Source: Beaufortia kweichowensis
Taxonomy: Eukaryota; Chordata; Actinopteri; Cypriniformes; Gastromyzontidae
Reading direction: 5' to 3'
Length of the DNA: 64,000 bases
Assembly (NCBI GenBank): GCA_019155185.1
Contig: CM032802.1
Location: 2,364,501-2,428,500 of the forward strand
Shown: positions 1 through 10,253 of the stretch, one piece after another
Layout of the letters: the number at the start of each line of letters is the position of its first letter
How positions within the stretch are numbered: the first letter of the stretch is position 1
Made by a program: the position numbers and the translations under genes
The notes under the pieces: generated by a model
Database searches by the model: none
Told to the model about the DNA's origin: nothing
The model's input: only the letters and a program-made list of their open reading frames with translations

Positions 1-150
1 AGTAAAGTTTTTAGAATTGTCACATTCATAACAGTCCATATTCCTCATAAATGCACACATGAAAATTAAATAAAATAACTATTTGATGTTCTTTGAAGAG
101 TCATCTATTCTCCATTTGTTGGGTATTATTGCTTCTGGTTTGTGCATTTT
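1..150 (+). repeat. fragment of GGGCAA-type inverted-repeat element
   Basis: This stretch, in the intron just upstream of the first visible cfap161 exon, closely resembles 10876-11010 and the reverse complement of 36420-36540. Shared blocks include CATAACAGTCCATATT and ATGAAAATTAAA. It is a truncated copy of the short non-autonomous DNA element described at 10721-11166. The window edge cuts it, so its true length is unknown. Confidence 0.7.
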
Positions 151-270
151 CTTTCATTCAAAGTATGTTGCACATTACAGCAGATACCACAACAAGCAAC
201 TAAATTATTTGCTTATCCCAGAATATGTGAATGTTTGTTTATTTGTGATTAATATGTCTATGTTCTTCAG

Positions 271-1867
271 GTTAGTTTGTCAGTGTCACCGGATGGCTTT
301 TTGCACTTTGGAGACACAATCATTCTTATGAACCCTGGAGGTGGACCACATGACCCACGCAGACCCTGTGTCCTCAGCATCATCGCCGACAGCAGTAACA
401 TTGATTCACATCCAATTCCTCATCTTCAAGGACCCCTCCAAGTAGGGGGAGCCATCAGTATGAACCCCTGTGTCAGAAACGTCTTTATTATTACAAGGTT
501 GAGACACAAACATGCACACTTCACATAAATATGCTGATCCGTTTGATCACGTGTGTTCTGTGTTTCAGTGTCGATGGGACTTCAGATGGAGAGGTGGTCA
601 GATATGACCAAAGCTTTGCACTTAAAACTACAGCAGGCTTTGCCGGAGAGGTAAGTGAGCAAATGACATATGTATATAGTTTTTTAAAGTGTTGGGTTTG
701 GTCCTAACATGTGATTTTCATGATGTAGCAGTACCTTGCCAGTGACCACAGGACTTTTCTGAAGTGTGCTAAGAAGTCTCGGCTGCAGGAGTTGAGTCTG
801 GTGGAGAAGCTTGATTTCACGGGCTGGTGGAAAGTGATTTATTATGACCCCCAAGAAAGGCTTGAAAATGAGGGCTGTCCTGTACAGGTATATCTTTCAG
901 AATCTCTGTCATTCCCAAACATACACATGCACACTTAAAAATGTATAATGGATGTTGTTGTTGCAGGTGAACAGCAAGGTTTTGATTTCCCACTGTAAAA
1001 CAAATCAATGTTTGGCTGCACTGGACAATTACATCCTGTGGTAATGTATATATGTTTATTTCAAATTGTAAATCAATATCACAATTACTCAGTTTAAGTG
1101 AGCAGACTACAGGTGTATTATAGATACTCTAGATTCATGTTCCAGGTTTAATTCAATTAAGCATTAAAACACTAAAAGCATTAGAAAAGATTTTGCATGG
1201 TAGCATTTTGTGTAAAAGAAACACATTCTCCTTAACTAATATGTTTTTTGTTTGAGCGACAGAGTTCAAATTTGAGTATAAAGGGGTGACAAAATGATGA
1301 CCAAATTGTGACCCCGTCTGTGTAAAAAGTCATTTTTTGTGATTTACTGTTTTCAATGTAAAATCATCCCATTCATATAAAAAAATTATAAAAAAAACTC
1401 ATTTAACTTTGTGGTATCTGTAGTAAATATTTATTTAGCTAAATATTAAGTTAACATTTAGATTTAGCTTATTTTGATTTAGGTTTACATATTTTAATGT
1501 AATCAAAAAATGTAAACTTTTTTTAATATTATGTTAAAAGTAGAAACAATGAAAAAATAAGTTTAAAATAATATTTAGTAGTAATATAACATATTTAATG
1601 ATATGTTGCAGTTATAGTAAAAATGTTTGTGTTTGTGTGTACAGGACTCCATTTGGTAAAGAATATGAACTCACTGCTCACACCTTCTTGGACTCTCATA
1701 AGGCTGAGCAGGATAATAATCATTGGCTATTTGTCACTGCTAATCCAGCCAATCAAAATCAAAACCTGCTGCAACCACAACAGGATGATGTCATAACAGA
1801 TGAGCTCAGAGAAAACTCAGAGCTAGTGATGGACACAGTTCAAAATAGAGAAACATTAGACCAATAA
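271..1867 (+). CDS. cfap161: cilia- and flagella-associated protein 161 (3' part)
   Basis: Five exons can be joined in frame: 271-497, 569-650, 729-887, 967-1040 and 1645-1867. They give 254 codons and a TAA stop. The first visible exon follows a TTCTTCAG acceptor, so the start codon and N-terminus lie left of the window. The product resembles vertebrate CFAP161: a VSPDGFLHFGD stretch, then ASDHRTFLK, then TPFGKEYELTAHTFLDSHK and NHWLFVTANP near the C-terminus, in the same order as the mammalian protein. CFAP161 is a ciliary axoneme microtubule-inner protein; that role comes from family knowledge. The tail after the conserved block is Gln/Asn-rich and poorly conserved. The gene converges on il12b, whose stop is about 1.07 kb away. 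Identification is good; exon ends rest on splice-site and phase agreement. Confidence 0.88.
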
Positions 1868-1868
1868 A
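1863..1868 (+). terminator. poly(A) signal overlapping the cfap161 stop
   Basis: AATAAA occurs here and contains the TAA stop codon (1865-1867). A second AATAAA lies at about 2090. If the first is used, the 3' UTR would be only about 15-30 nt. Confidence 0.45.
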
Positions 1869-2938
1869 GATTTTTTGAAAAAAATATTTTTAATATTTCA
1901 TATGTTATATAGTGTGTCGTTACCATAGCTTTATTGGCTTGTGTTTCTAATTCTATTAGCAGGTGATTGATTGACTAGAAACTTCATATATCATGTAAAA
2001 CAATACAGCATTTCTCTTTTACTCACTGCTGCCTCCTGCTGTTTAAAGTTTCACTGTTCAGCATTGCAAAAATGTTCAGTACAAACTAAATAAATCATCC
2101 ACATATTTACAATTTTTTAGTACAGTATGGTTAAAAATTAAGAAACTGTGCCGAGTCTGATGTTTTCTTTAGATGTTTTCTGCCGATTTTGTTCTGCATT
2201 TTCTCCTGTTTTTTCTTTGCCTTGGAACATTTTCTTTTCCTTTTGCCTTGTACCTATGGAGAACAAACAATCATTTGCACACAGCTGGACTCAAGCATGT
2301 GTAGTACAATGTCCCCAAAAGGTAACAAAATACCAAACCAAGTGGCATTTATTTGTGTTAAAAGATGGCACGACTACAAACATTATCAAGCTTAGCATTT
2401 CAAAAGATGTATTTCCTCCGTTTTAACTGAGGTGAAGGGAGTTCTATATCATATTGTAACCTAAAAAAAGTAAAAAGACTTTGTGCTAATTGATATGTAG
2501 CAATGTGATGTGTGTGATCTTGAGAGAAACTGACTTCATACATAAAAAATATTTCTAGAATCATTTGTATGCAGTTTGTGTTTTGACATTTTGTTGTTTA
2601 ATGTGATGATAGTAATACCTTTTAAAATGCCTGAATACTTTTTGGGGTCACTGTATTTGATTGCTCACACAGACATTTTACATTAATGCATGTTAATGAA
2701 TCATTTGAGGAAAGAGTCTTTTAGTATTTCAAGGAATCAAGAGACAGGGTGAGTAAAAGAGCAAGGTTTTTTTAATAGGAAAGAGAACCACATGCTGTAA
2801 AATGTATTGTACCATCCACACAGTCAAAGGTCATGTGATCATAAATAAATAAATATATAAATACTGATAATAAATACGTTTTTAAAATGATGTAGGATTC
2901 TGAGGATGTGACAGAGACATAATGAATGTAGATTTAAA
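1869..2938. other. spacer between convergent cfap161 and il12b
   Basis: AT-rich sequence with no exon-like open frame that I trust. It should contain the two 3' UTRs and termination regions. Short open frames at 2148-2426 have no recognisable similarity. Confidence 0.5.
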
Positions 2939-5122
2939 TCAGTTGGTTACATTTTTCCACGGCGTCCACTCGCTCCACTGAGAGAGAAGCAGCAGGTCTC
3001 TGCATCGCACCCTCAGTTTGGTGATGACCCCCTGAACTTGGACCTTTGGACCCTCCCATTCATGAGTCTTCAGCTTAGAGGAATGAATAGATAGAAAGTC
3101 AGAAAGGATCTTAAAATGAAAATTACAATGTTAGTGTTTCAATGGAAAACTTACCTTCCCATTGTCACGTATCTCGTACTCAATCTGATTCTTCAGAGGA
3201 AAGAAACTGTGCGGCTGCGGCCATGTGGAAGGAGGTTTCACCTCCACCTCTACTTCAATCTTTTCCTTGTTTCTCTTCTGACAGCATTTGGTAATATTTG
3301 GACCAGCAGGTTTAACTAACAAAAGTAAATACAGTAAATAGCATGCAGCCTATAAACTGGAGATCCTTTTAAAATACCTTATTTAATATCACAACAGCAG
3401 GGTTCCAGAAGTAAAAATTTATTGATTTTCTCCATAAAAAAGCAAAAGACGTGTGTAACTTTCAATATCTTACAATATATATCTTTTCAATATAATAAAT
3501 TTTCTTTTTCAGCTTCCCTGCTAATAATAGCCAGGTTAAACCATTACGTTTACAAAATTTCTTTATGCAGTGTAATTTTGCTGTTATTCCAGTAGGATTT
3601 AATGGTGTTTTATTGGTTCCCATCTGCCAGATAACATCCCACCAAACCACTAACCAACACATTACCAACAGAAACCCACTTCCTTCCCATTTCCTTTATA
3701 ACAATTAAACCCATTAGACATTCTGTGATGCTTTCTACTATTTTAAGCCGGGTTGATAACTAACCAAATGATGATGTCATTAGATGCGTGTGGTTTCTCA
3801 CCAATGTCTCGAATGTAGAAGCTGTAGTCGGTCTTTATATAGCAGCATGAGGAAACAGCCTCGCCGGTTACGCGCACGCGCTCAGACTCCTCCGAGTAGG
3901 AATTTGTGGAATGTGGAACATGAAATACCCCATCCACAGATGACACCCAGTTGCCATCATCACTGCACACATGAATCAATACAACGTGCTCAGATGAGTC
4001 AGTGTTTGAACAAAAGCTGTATGTGTGTGTGGGGGGAGTATCTCTAATACCGTGTATTGCGAAGTCTGAAAGCGGTATAATCAGCTGAGCTCCACGAACA
4101 TTTAAGGTTTTTTGCGCAGGAAAACGTTTCAGTTATGCAATTTAAGTTGAAACCTAAAAAAAAGACAAAAACTGCATTTCAGCCTAGAAAACTATAAATA
4201 TCTTCTCATGTAAGTCAATGCGTAATGTATTAATGTAACACTAAATAATGGTTAACTTGTACTATGATTAACCCACTGTCAACATTTCTTTGTGCTAGAA
4301 AGTTTCTCTCACAATCATTTGCTATCCATAATCCATAATTCTAACCATGACCTATCCTTAAAATCAGAGAAAAATAAGCCCTAACACTACAATCCGATAA
4401 ATTAAATAAATTGAAAGTTGTTTATCCAAAAACAATTTCAGAATATGTACCTGGTGTTTCTTTAGACTTGTCCAATAGGAGATAGGTATAATCTTCTAAA
4501 CCTTCATTACTCCAGCAGGTGTAATTTCCAGTTTGATCTTCTTGCAGGTCATCCACGATCAGTTTGGTACCATTGGGTTTTTCAAACTCTAATTCTACAT
4601 CCATCATGCCGTCTGCATCCTCTCGTTTCCACGTCACACTCTCCTTATTCGTTTTGCAGTCAAGGGTAACGGTGGTGTGTCTCTCCCCAATGCGGACTGT
4701 ATTCAGGAATAAAGAAAACATATACACATATTATTTGATGAAGATTTATCGCAGGGTGGATGTTAGAATTGCTAATGTGTTCACTCCACATTTATAAAGT
4801 TACAAACTTATTTATAATGAATGTTGTTTTTTACTTTTTCTGCTGGTTTTAATTTCTTTCGTAATTTTTTATGGATTGGGTAATAATTTATCGGTAGTAC
4901 TTGAAATTGGCTTAAAATGAAAGGAAAGCCCCGTCATTGAACATTGAAAAAATAAAAGTAGTAACGTTAAAAGACGGTTTAAGGTGGCAAATTTCCTAAA
5001 TCCGAGGATTCTGGAAGGCAGGACTAGTCAATACTCTTACATTTCTCAGGGAAAACATCAAGTGCTGAGATCTTTATTATTAACAAACTGAAGAGAAGGA
5101 TGAACCTCACCAGCAAACCCAT
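2939..5122 (-). CDS. il12b: interleukin-12 subunit beta (p40)-like cytokine subunit
   Basis: Five coding exons on the minus strand join in phase: 5041-5122, 4696-4451, 4065-3802, 3315-3155 and 3073-2939. They encode 295 residues. The first begins at the ATG directly after a TTTTTTCAG acceptor and encodes a signal peptide (MGLLVRFILLFSLLIIK). Exon 2 is an Ig-like domain (TVTLDCKT, WKRED, GNYTCW). Exon 3 ends with DYSFYIRDI, matching the first fibronectin-type module of p40. Exons 4-5 carry the second module with KPPSTWPQPHSFFPL and a WSxWS-like QWSEWTPW near the C-terminus. p40 is the secreted receptor-like chain that pairs with p35 or p19 to form IL-12 or IL-23, which act on T and NK cells. 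Fish carry several p40 paralogues, and I cannot say which this is. The exon 3 acceptor (4066) is the least certain boundary. Confidence 0.82.
3500..3720. repeat. interspersed repeat, second copy at 63540-63690
   Basis: CCAGTAGGATTTAATGGTxTTTTATTG followed by TTCCCATCTGCCAxATAACA occurs here, inside an il12b intron, and again near 63601-63650 in the same orientation. This is a dispersed element of unknown class. It does not overlap a coding exon. Confidence 0.65.
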
Positions 5123-5351
5123 CTGAAAAAAACACAAAGGTAGACTGTATTAGAGGATTATGTAAGTGTAAAGTGTAAATTTATTTAAATATCATTTAAA
5201 ATCTTTGAGTTACGTCAAATGCATTTATAAAAAATACATGAAAAATACTATTAGCAATATTTGGAATATATATATATTAATTTACTATGAAATTTTTAGT
5301 AATTTTTAGTTTTAGTAATTTTTAGTAAATAAATAATTATATTTATTTTTC

Positions 5352-5663
5352 AGTACAGTATAGAATAGTATAGGACAGTAGAGTACTTTAGACTCCCATA
5401 AAAAAACTATATCATTGATGAAATCTTATTAATATCTCAATTATTACTCATATATCACTGAGATTAAATTGAGAGCAAATACTTTTGCTTAAGTCTTATC
5501 TGCATCTAAGATATTTCTCCCGAGAATAAAAAGAGTCAGAAATCTCTTCATTAGAGTTTGAGAAAAGATCTCAGCAATGTCACAAATTAAACTCAGATAT
5601 TAAAAGACAAAAAACAAAGACAATATTATTGAAGATTTCAATATGAACATTTCCCATCAAATT
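5352..5663 (+). repeat. left arm of a long inverted repeat
   Basis: This ~312 bp arm, in il12b intron 1, is nearly the exact reverse complement of 6458-6775. Matching landmarks include TAGACTCCCATAAAAAAA, GAGAGCAAATACTTTTGC and GAGAATAAAAAGAGTC. I see only scattered single-base differences plus one small gap near the inner end. Confidence 0.9.
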
Positions 5664-5708
5664 AAAACAAGATAATAAGAAGTGAGTCACTTCTTATTGT
5701 CTTGTTTT
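5664..5708. repeat. 45-bp near-perfect palindrome
   Basis: AATAAGAAGTGA and TCACTTCTTATT flank a single central G at 5686. Beyond one mismatch (T5673 against G5699) the symmetry continues through AAAACAAGA/TCTTGTTTT. It sits at the inner end of the left inverted-repeat arm and could form a cruciform or hairpin. Confidence 0.85.
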
Positions 5709-5844
5709 TTATGTCTAAATAATTTTATATAAATCGAAATTGCAATTAAAATCAATATGTTTGTGTTTAAAGAAGTCAATTGGTTTGTTTTCGTCAGAAA
5801 GTGTTTTCTCAGAAAGAGAAAGAGTAATGCATCTCTTACCTTAC

Positions 5845-5990
5845 CGTATCTATCTTTTGCCTAAATTCAGCGCAGAAATTAAGAGCGCTTGCTGGGATCT
5901 CAGTGATGTGTCTCAGGGCTCGTGGGGTGTTCTTTTATCTCCTCCTGTGAACACCCACTCACTCTGTGGGCGAAAGTCTGTAAATTCTAG
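5845..5990 (-). promoter_or_regulatory. il12b non-coding exon 1 and core promoter (candidate)
   Basis: On the minus strand a good donor (GATACG|GTAAGG, exon end 5845) lies upstream of the ATG-containing exon. About 85-95 bases further upstream is a TATA-like GATAAAAG (5930-5937), which places a likely start site near 5900. A GGGGAACTCT stretch near 5995-6004 is loosely like an NF-kB site, as expected for an inducible cytokine, but it is a weak match. No transcript data were available. Confidence 0.45.
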
Positions 5991-6082
5991 TAAGAGTTCC
6001 CCTCGCGAGACCATGAACAACGTGTTAAAATTACTGCTAAATACGCGTGTGGTTATTCTCCTCTGAATTACTAATGCCAGAG

Positions 6083-6084
<2 letters not shown>

Positions 6085-6155
<71 letters not shown>
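6085..6155 (+). repeat. (TC)n microsatellite
   Basis: An uninterrupted TC dinucleotide run of about 71 bp between the il12b promoter and the right inverted-repeat arm. Confidence 0.97.
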
Positions 6156-6158
<3 letters not shown>

Positions 6159-6457
6159 CCCATTTTTACCCTTTTTTAAGTCAAATTAATGAGAACTTCA
6201 CTCCAAAGCTATAAACCATCTTTTACCCATTTGTCAAATTGTGTGAGAACTTCACTCCAAAGCCCAACAAACTGAAAGCTATTGCTCTGATGTTGTTGCT
6301 CAGTTGTGTTTTTTTTAAGTATCAACTTAGTCTCACTGAAAAAAATACATTCGATAAATGAAAATTGAATTTATAGCACAATTGATACAGTACATGAAGG
6401 ATATGGAGGTGTAAAGTTAATGTAGATTGTAAAGGTAAAATAAAGTGATTTGTGGTA

Positions 6458-6775
6458 AATTTGATGAGAAATTTTTAAGTTCATATTGAAATCCTCAATA
6501 ATATTGTCTTTGTTTTTTGTCTTTTAATATCTGAGTTTAATTTGTGACATTGCTGAGATCTTTTCTCAAACTCTAATGAAGAGATTTCTGACTCTTTTTA
6601 TTCTCGGGAGAAATATCTTAGATGCAGATAAGACTTAAGCAAAAGTATTTGCTCTCAATTTAATCTCAGTGATATATGAGTAATAATTGAGATATTAATA
6701 AGATTTCATCAATGGTACAATTTTTTTATGGGAGTCTAAAGTACTCTACTGTCCTATACTATTCTATACTGTACT
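6458..6775 (-). repeat. right arm of the long inverted repeat
   Basis: Reverse-complement partner of 5352-5663, separated from it by about 795 bp. More diverged relatives in the same orientation as this arm occur at 55868-56105, and a shorter one at 44262-44345. The sequence therefore belongs to a dispersed family and is not a purely local duplication. Confidence 0.9.
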
Positions 6776-9700
6776 CGGTACTGTATTGTATTTTCTTCTA
6801 CGTTACTATACTGTATTGTACTACACCATTCTATACAGAGCAATACAGTATAATGGGGTAAAGAAATCATTTTAAAAGTAGTTTCAGGACGTCTCCCCCA
6901 TAAAATGATTCTTATACACAGGTAGTGTAACATAGCAGTCAGTCAGTATTTAATGAAGTGCTTGTAAAGAGATTGCATTGGAGTTTATATAGATTTAAAT
7001 AGGTTTCCACCAGCAAGGAACAGTAAAAGTGAAGGTTTGAGAGAGTCATTTAGTGCATCTCTGCAATGGCATCACCACATCGTGTTTATTCATAGATTTG
7101 TGATTAAAGTTGAGATTGAAGCCTGTGGCTGGACTATACTAGACATAAACATCAGAATAGATGTGGATCATGCAGAGGTTTGATTGCACATGCAGAAAAT
7201 CTGTCATCAAGTAAAGTGCTCTGTGAAGTTAGCAGGTCCTCAAACAGACTGAATTGGTTGCTGGAGGTTTAATCTTCTGCAGGCTGAGATCCATACAGCT
7301 GGTGTGGGAATATCTGGCTGGAGTGAGAAGTAAATCTAAATGTCTTTAGCATGACAGTGCTTTAAATTATTTGTCTAGAGAATAAGTCCTATAGTGAAAT
7401 TAGAGAAAGGAATAGAGTATCACAGATATATTCTAAGGTCCTGTAAAAAGATACTGCAGTGTAGTTTAGTACAGTAAAAGAGATGTTAATTATAAAATAA
7501 AATAATTTTTAAGTAATAATTGATAAATCGAAAGAGAACAAGGATTATGAGCATTAATGTGTTTATATACCTCTTAAGTAAATACTAAAAATACTGAATG
7601 TATTTATATTTACATATTATGTAAAGATATGCTCACATGTTTGTTTTATAATTTTCCTTTGCTGTAGTTTGATATATTTTTGTGTGGGTGATTCAGTTAT
7701 TCCTGAAGTTGTTTTATGTATTCTCATAATCGGCTAAAGGAAATGTGAAAAAAGATATTTTGGTGATTTTGTTAAAACAGCTTCATCTTGTTTTTGTCCT
7801 CTTGCACTTTATTTTTATATTGTGTATTTTTGACCCCAGGAAAAACGGCGAGTTTGTGGAAGTTAAGGAAAAAAAGAGAAGAAATCCTTTCTTGAGTCGT
7901 ATCAGTCAGTGAGGAGGTAATCAGACCTTTAACCACAAATACATGTTACGAGTCAGAGAAATAAGGAAGTCAGATGATGTCAAAGAAGGAGGTAAGAGGA
8001 AATATAATGATGGCTAAAACGACTAAACTTCAGGAAACAAATTTGTGACACATTCAGTTCTACATAAAGGCCAATACCTGGTAGTGTTCTTTACTTCCAT
8101 AAAATTTTGAAAAAAGTGCTTGTTAGGTTTTTCTTCTAAATATATGCCATTAGACTGCAACTCACTAGCTTCTGAATTTTCCCTTTCATCTCACATTAAC
8201 TTTAAATAAACGTGTGACAGAAACCAAACATGGGGTGGCTGAAGAAGATAAGAGGTCTGATAATTATCTGTGGTTAAGACAGTTCCTCTATACCAGCTTT
8301 GCTTTGCAAATTATGTCTGACCTCGTAACCCCTGTATGCTAGCCGAGGGAATTGTGTCAGGTGGGTGGGGAGGTGAGTTTCAGGAAATATGCACATTTCA
8401 TTTTATTGTGTGTTTGAATATTTAGTAAACATGTGCATGTGAGAATAAGGGAGACAGAGAGCGAGCAAGTTATATTTTAAAGTGTGTAAAGGGCAACAGG
8501 CTGACATCACTCGGGCAGACCCCTTTGCGTCAGAGATGCAATACTTCCCTCAATTAGGTGTGAATAAAAGTTGGTTGCCAAGCTGTGACATTATCTTAAG
8601 TTTGCGTTACTATGAAAATGACACATTTATCTGTCTCAAAACACTTGACCACCCTGTCAACACTGTCATGAAAAGTAGGAAGGTACACAGAAAGCTAATT
8701 TCAGACAAAATACTAGTCAAGTTTCTACCTCTGAGTTTCCAAATTTAGCTCCAGTAACATCACTTCTACCTCGAGAGGAACTCAGACTGTAACTTTACGT
8801 CTCATACATGATACGTTTTGAAAGCACCAAAGGAAAACTGGGCACATACTGTAGGTACTTCTGGTTTCAAGAATGCTGTTTGACTAATTTTGCTAAAACA
8901 ATTTTGATTTTAACTTGAACTTTCTGTTTCATGTGGCTTTAAGGCACATATCCAGGAAAGTAAAATAGCTTATTGTTAATTTCTAGAAAGACTGTGAGAG
9001 TGGCCAGTCCCTCCACCTATCTTTCATGCCCATGAAAATCACCTTCTTCCAAACAGTCCCAACACTCACCAACTAATATCAGTTACTTCTCGTTTGTTGC
9101 TCTTATATTTGTGTTTGTTAAATTGCATGTGAATTTATTTTTTTAATGCCGGGTCCCCTGAAAGAAATGTCAGAAGCTTTCAGAATCAGTTAAAAGTTCT
9201 TCTATGGTTTACCTAAATATACACAATTATTGTTCCTTTTATATGTATAATGGCACAAAATTAATACCATATTCATATATCATGTTTTTTACAAGGTTCT
9301 CTATAATACCATACATAAAAACATGTTACTTCTATGGTAGATGTTCACAAAACTACATTAACAGCACCATAGTTATAATAAAAAACTATACAATTCAACA
9401 TACATTATGAACTATTGATATTTTAATTTGATATTTTGTGTTATTGCATGGTTTCTGATGTCCCTGATGACCTAAAAACAGATTTAGAAAGTAACATTAA
9501 AGACATGAATACGTTTTGTTTATCTTTGTGAACAGTCTACAATAACACTTTTGCAATTAAAAACTTTATTAGAAAGAAAAATTATGTATTTGTTGATTTA
9601 TGCATCTGTAAACATTATTTAAAGGACACTTACGACAATAACATTGGTATTTAGAGACCGTTTTTATTTATTTAAAATGCAGAATCACATTTTCATTTTC

Positions 9701-9780
9701 TTCAGGAATTTAAATAATTTTTAGACTTTTTTATTGTTTAAATAATATCATTTTTAAATGTTATAAATAAATATAATGAT
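6776..9780. other. gene-poor spacer upstream of il12b and utp15
   Basis: No gene could be supported across these 3 kb. One exon-like stretch stands out at 7841-7911: an AG acceptor after a C/T-rich run, about 23 open codons rich in Lys/Arg/Glu, a TGA, then a GTAATC donor-like site. It matches no family I know and has no joinable neighbours. The remainder is AT-rich with short repeat fragments. Confidence 0.5.
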
Positions 9781-9854
9781 TTGATGATCGTAAATGAGTT
9801 GTTTAGACGTCCTGGCTAAGGTTGTGACAAGTGAATGTTCAATAAAGTTTGTTG

Positions 9855-9998
9855 AGAACCGGAATCGTGACGTCACACAATGGCGGCCCCCATGTGTCCG
9901 TAGAAACAACGTGATTTTTTTGCCCATGTTTTCTCTTTTTTACTCTGAAAAGAAACCATCCAAAAGACCGCCAAACACGTTTTTGGTCCAAAAATAAG
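9855..9998 (+). promoter_or_regulatory. utp15 promoter and non-coding exon 1
   Basis: Close together are an ETS-type CCGGAA (9859-9864), a full palindromic CRE TGACGTCA (9868-9875) and a YY1-type AATGGCGG (9879-9886). There is no TATA box. An exon-like sequence then ends at a donor AAAATAAG|GTGAGA (9998), and the next exon starts at 10201 after TTTTGCAG. This fits a TATA-less housekeeping promoter with an untranslated first exon. Function is inferred from motifs only. Confidence 0.6.
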
Positions 9999-10253
9999 GT
10001 GAGATATATTTTATAGAAATCGATAGATGGCAAGTAATGAGTTATTGGTTTCAGAAAGGCATTTGCATGTGGCAGCTCACTTCAAAATGAACATATTGTG
10101 TGCTTCATTTTGTGACATTTCTATTTTCTACTACTGAATAATATGTTTATTGTAAGTGAAACGCAACTCTGTTTATCATGAAGAAATGAATGTTTTGCAG
10201 GTAAACTCAAAAGTGAACGAACTGTCAGCAGGGAGTCAGAGCTCATCTCTGAG

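Noticed and set aside
5740..6066. A 108-codon plus-strand open frame over the il12b promoter
   Set aside because: It is antisense to the inferred il12b exon 1 and promoter and resembles no protein.
8482..8748. An 88-codon open frame in the il12b-utp15 desert
   Set aside because: Composition is like the surrounding non-coding DNA, with no domain, signal peptide or neighbouring exons.
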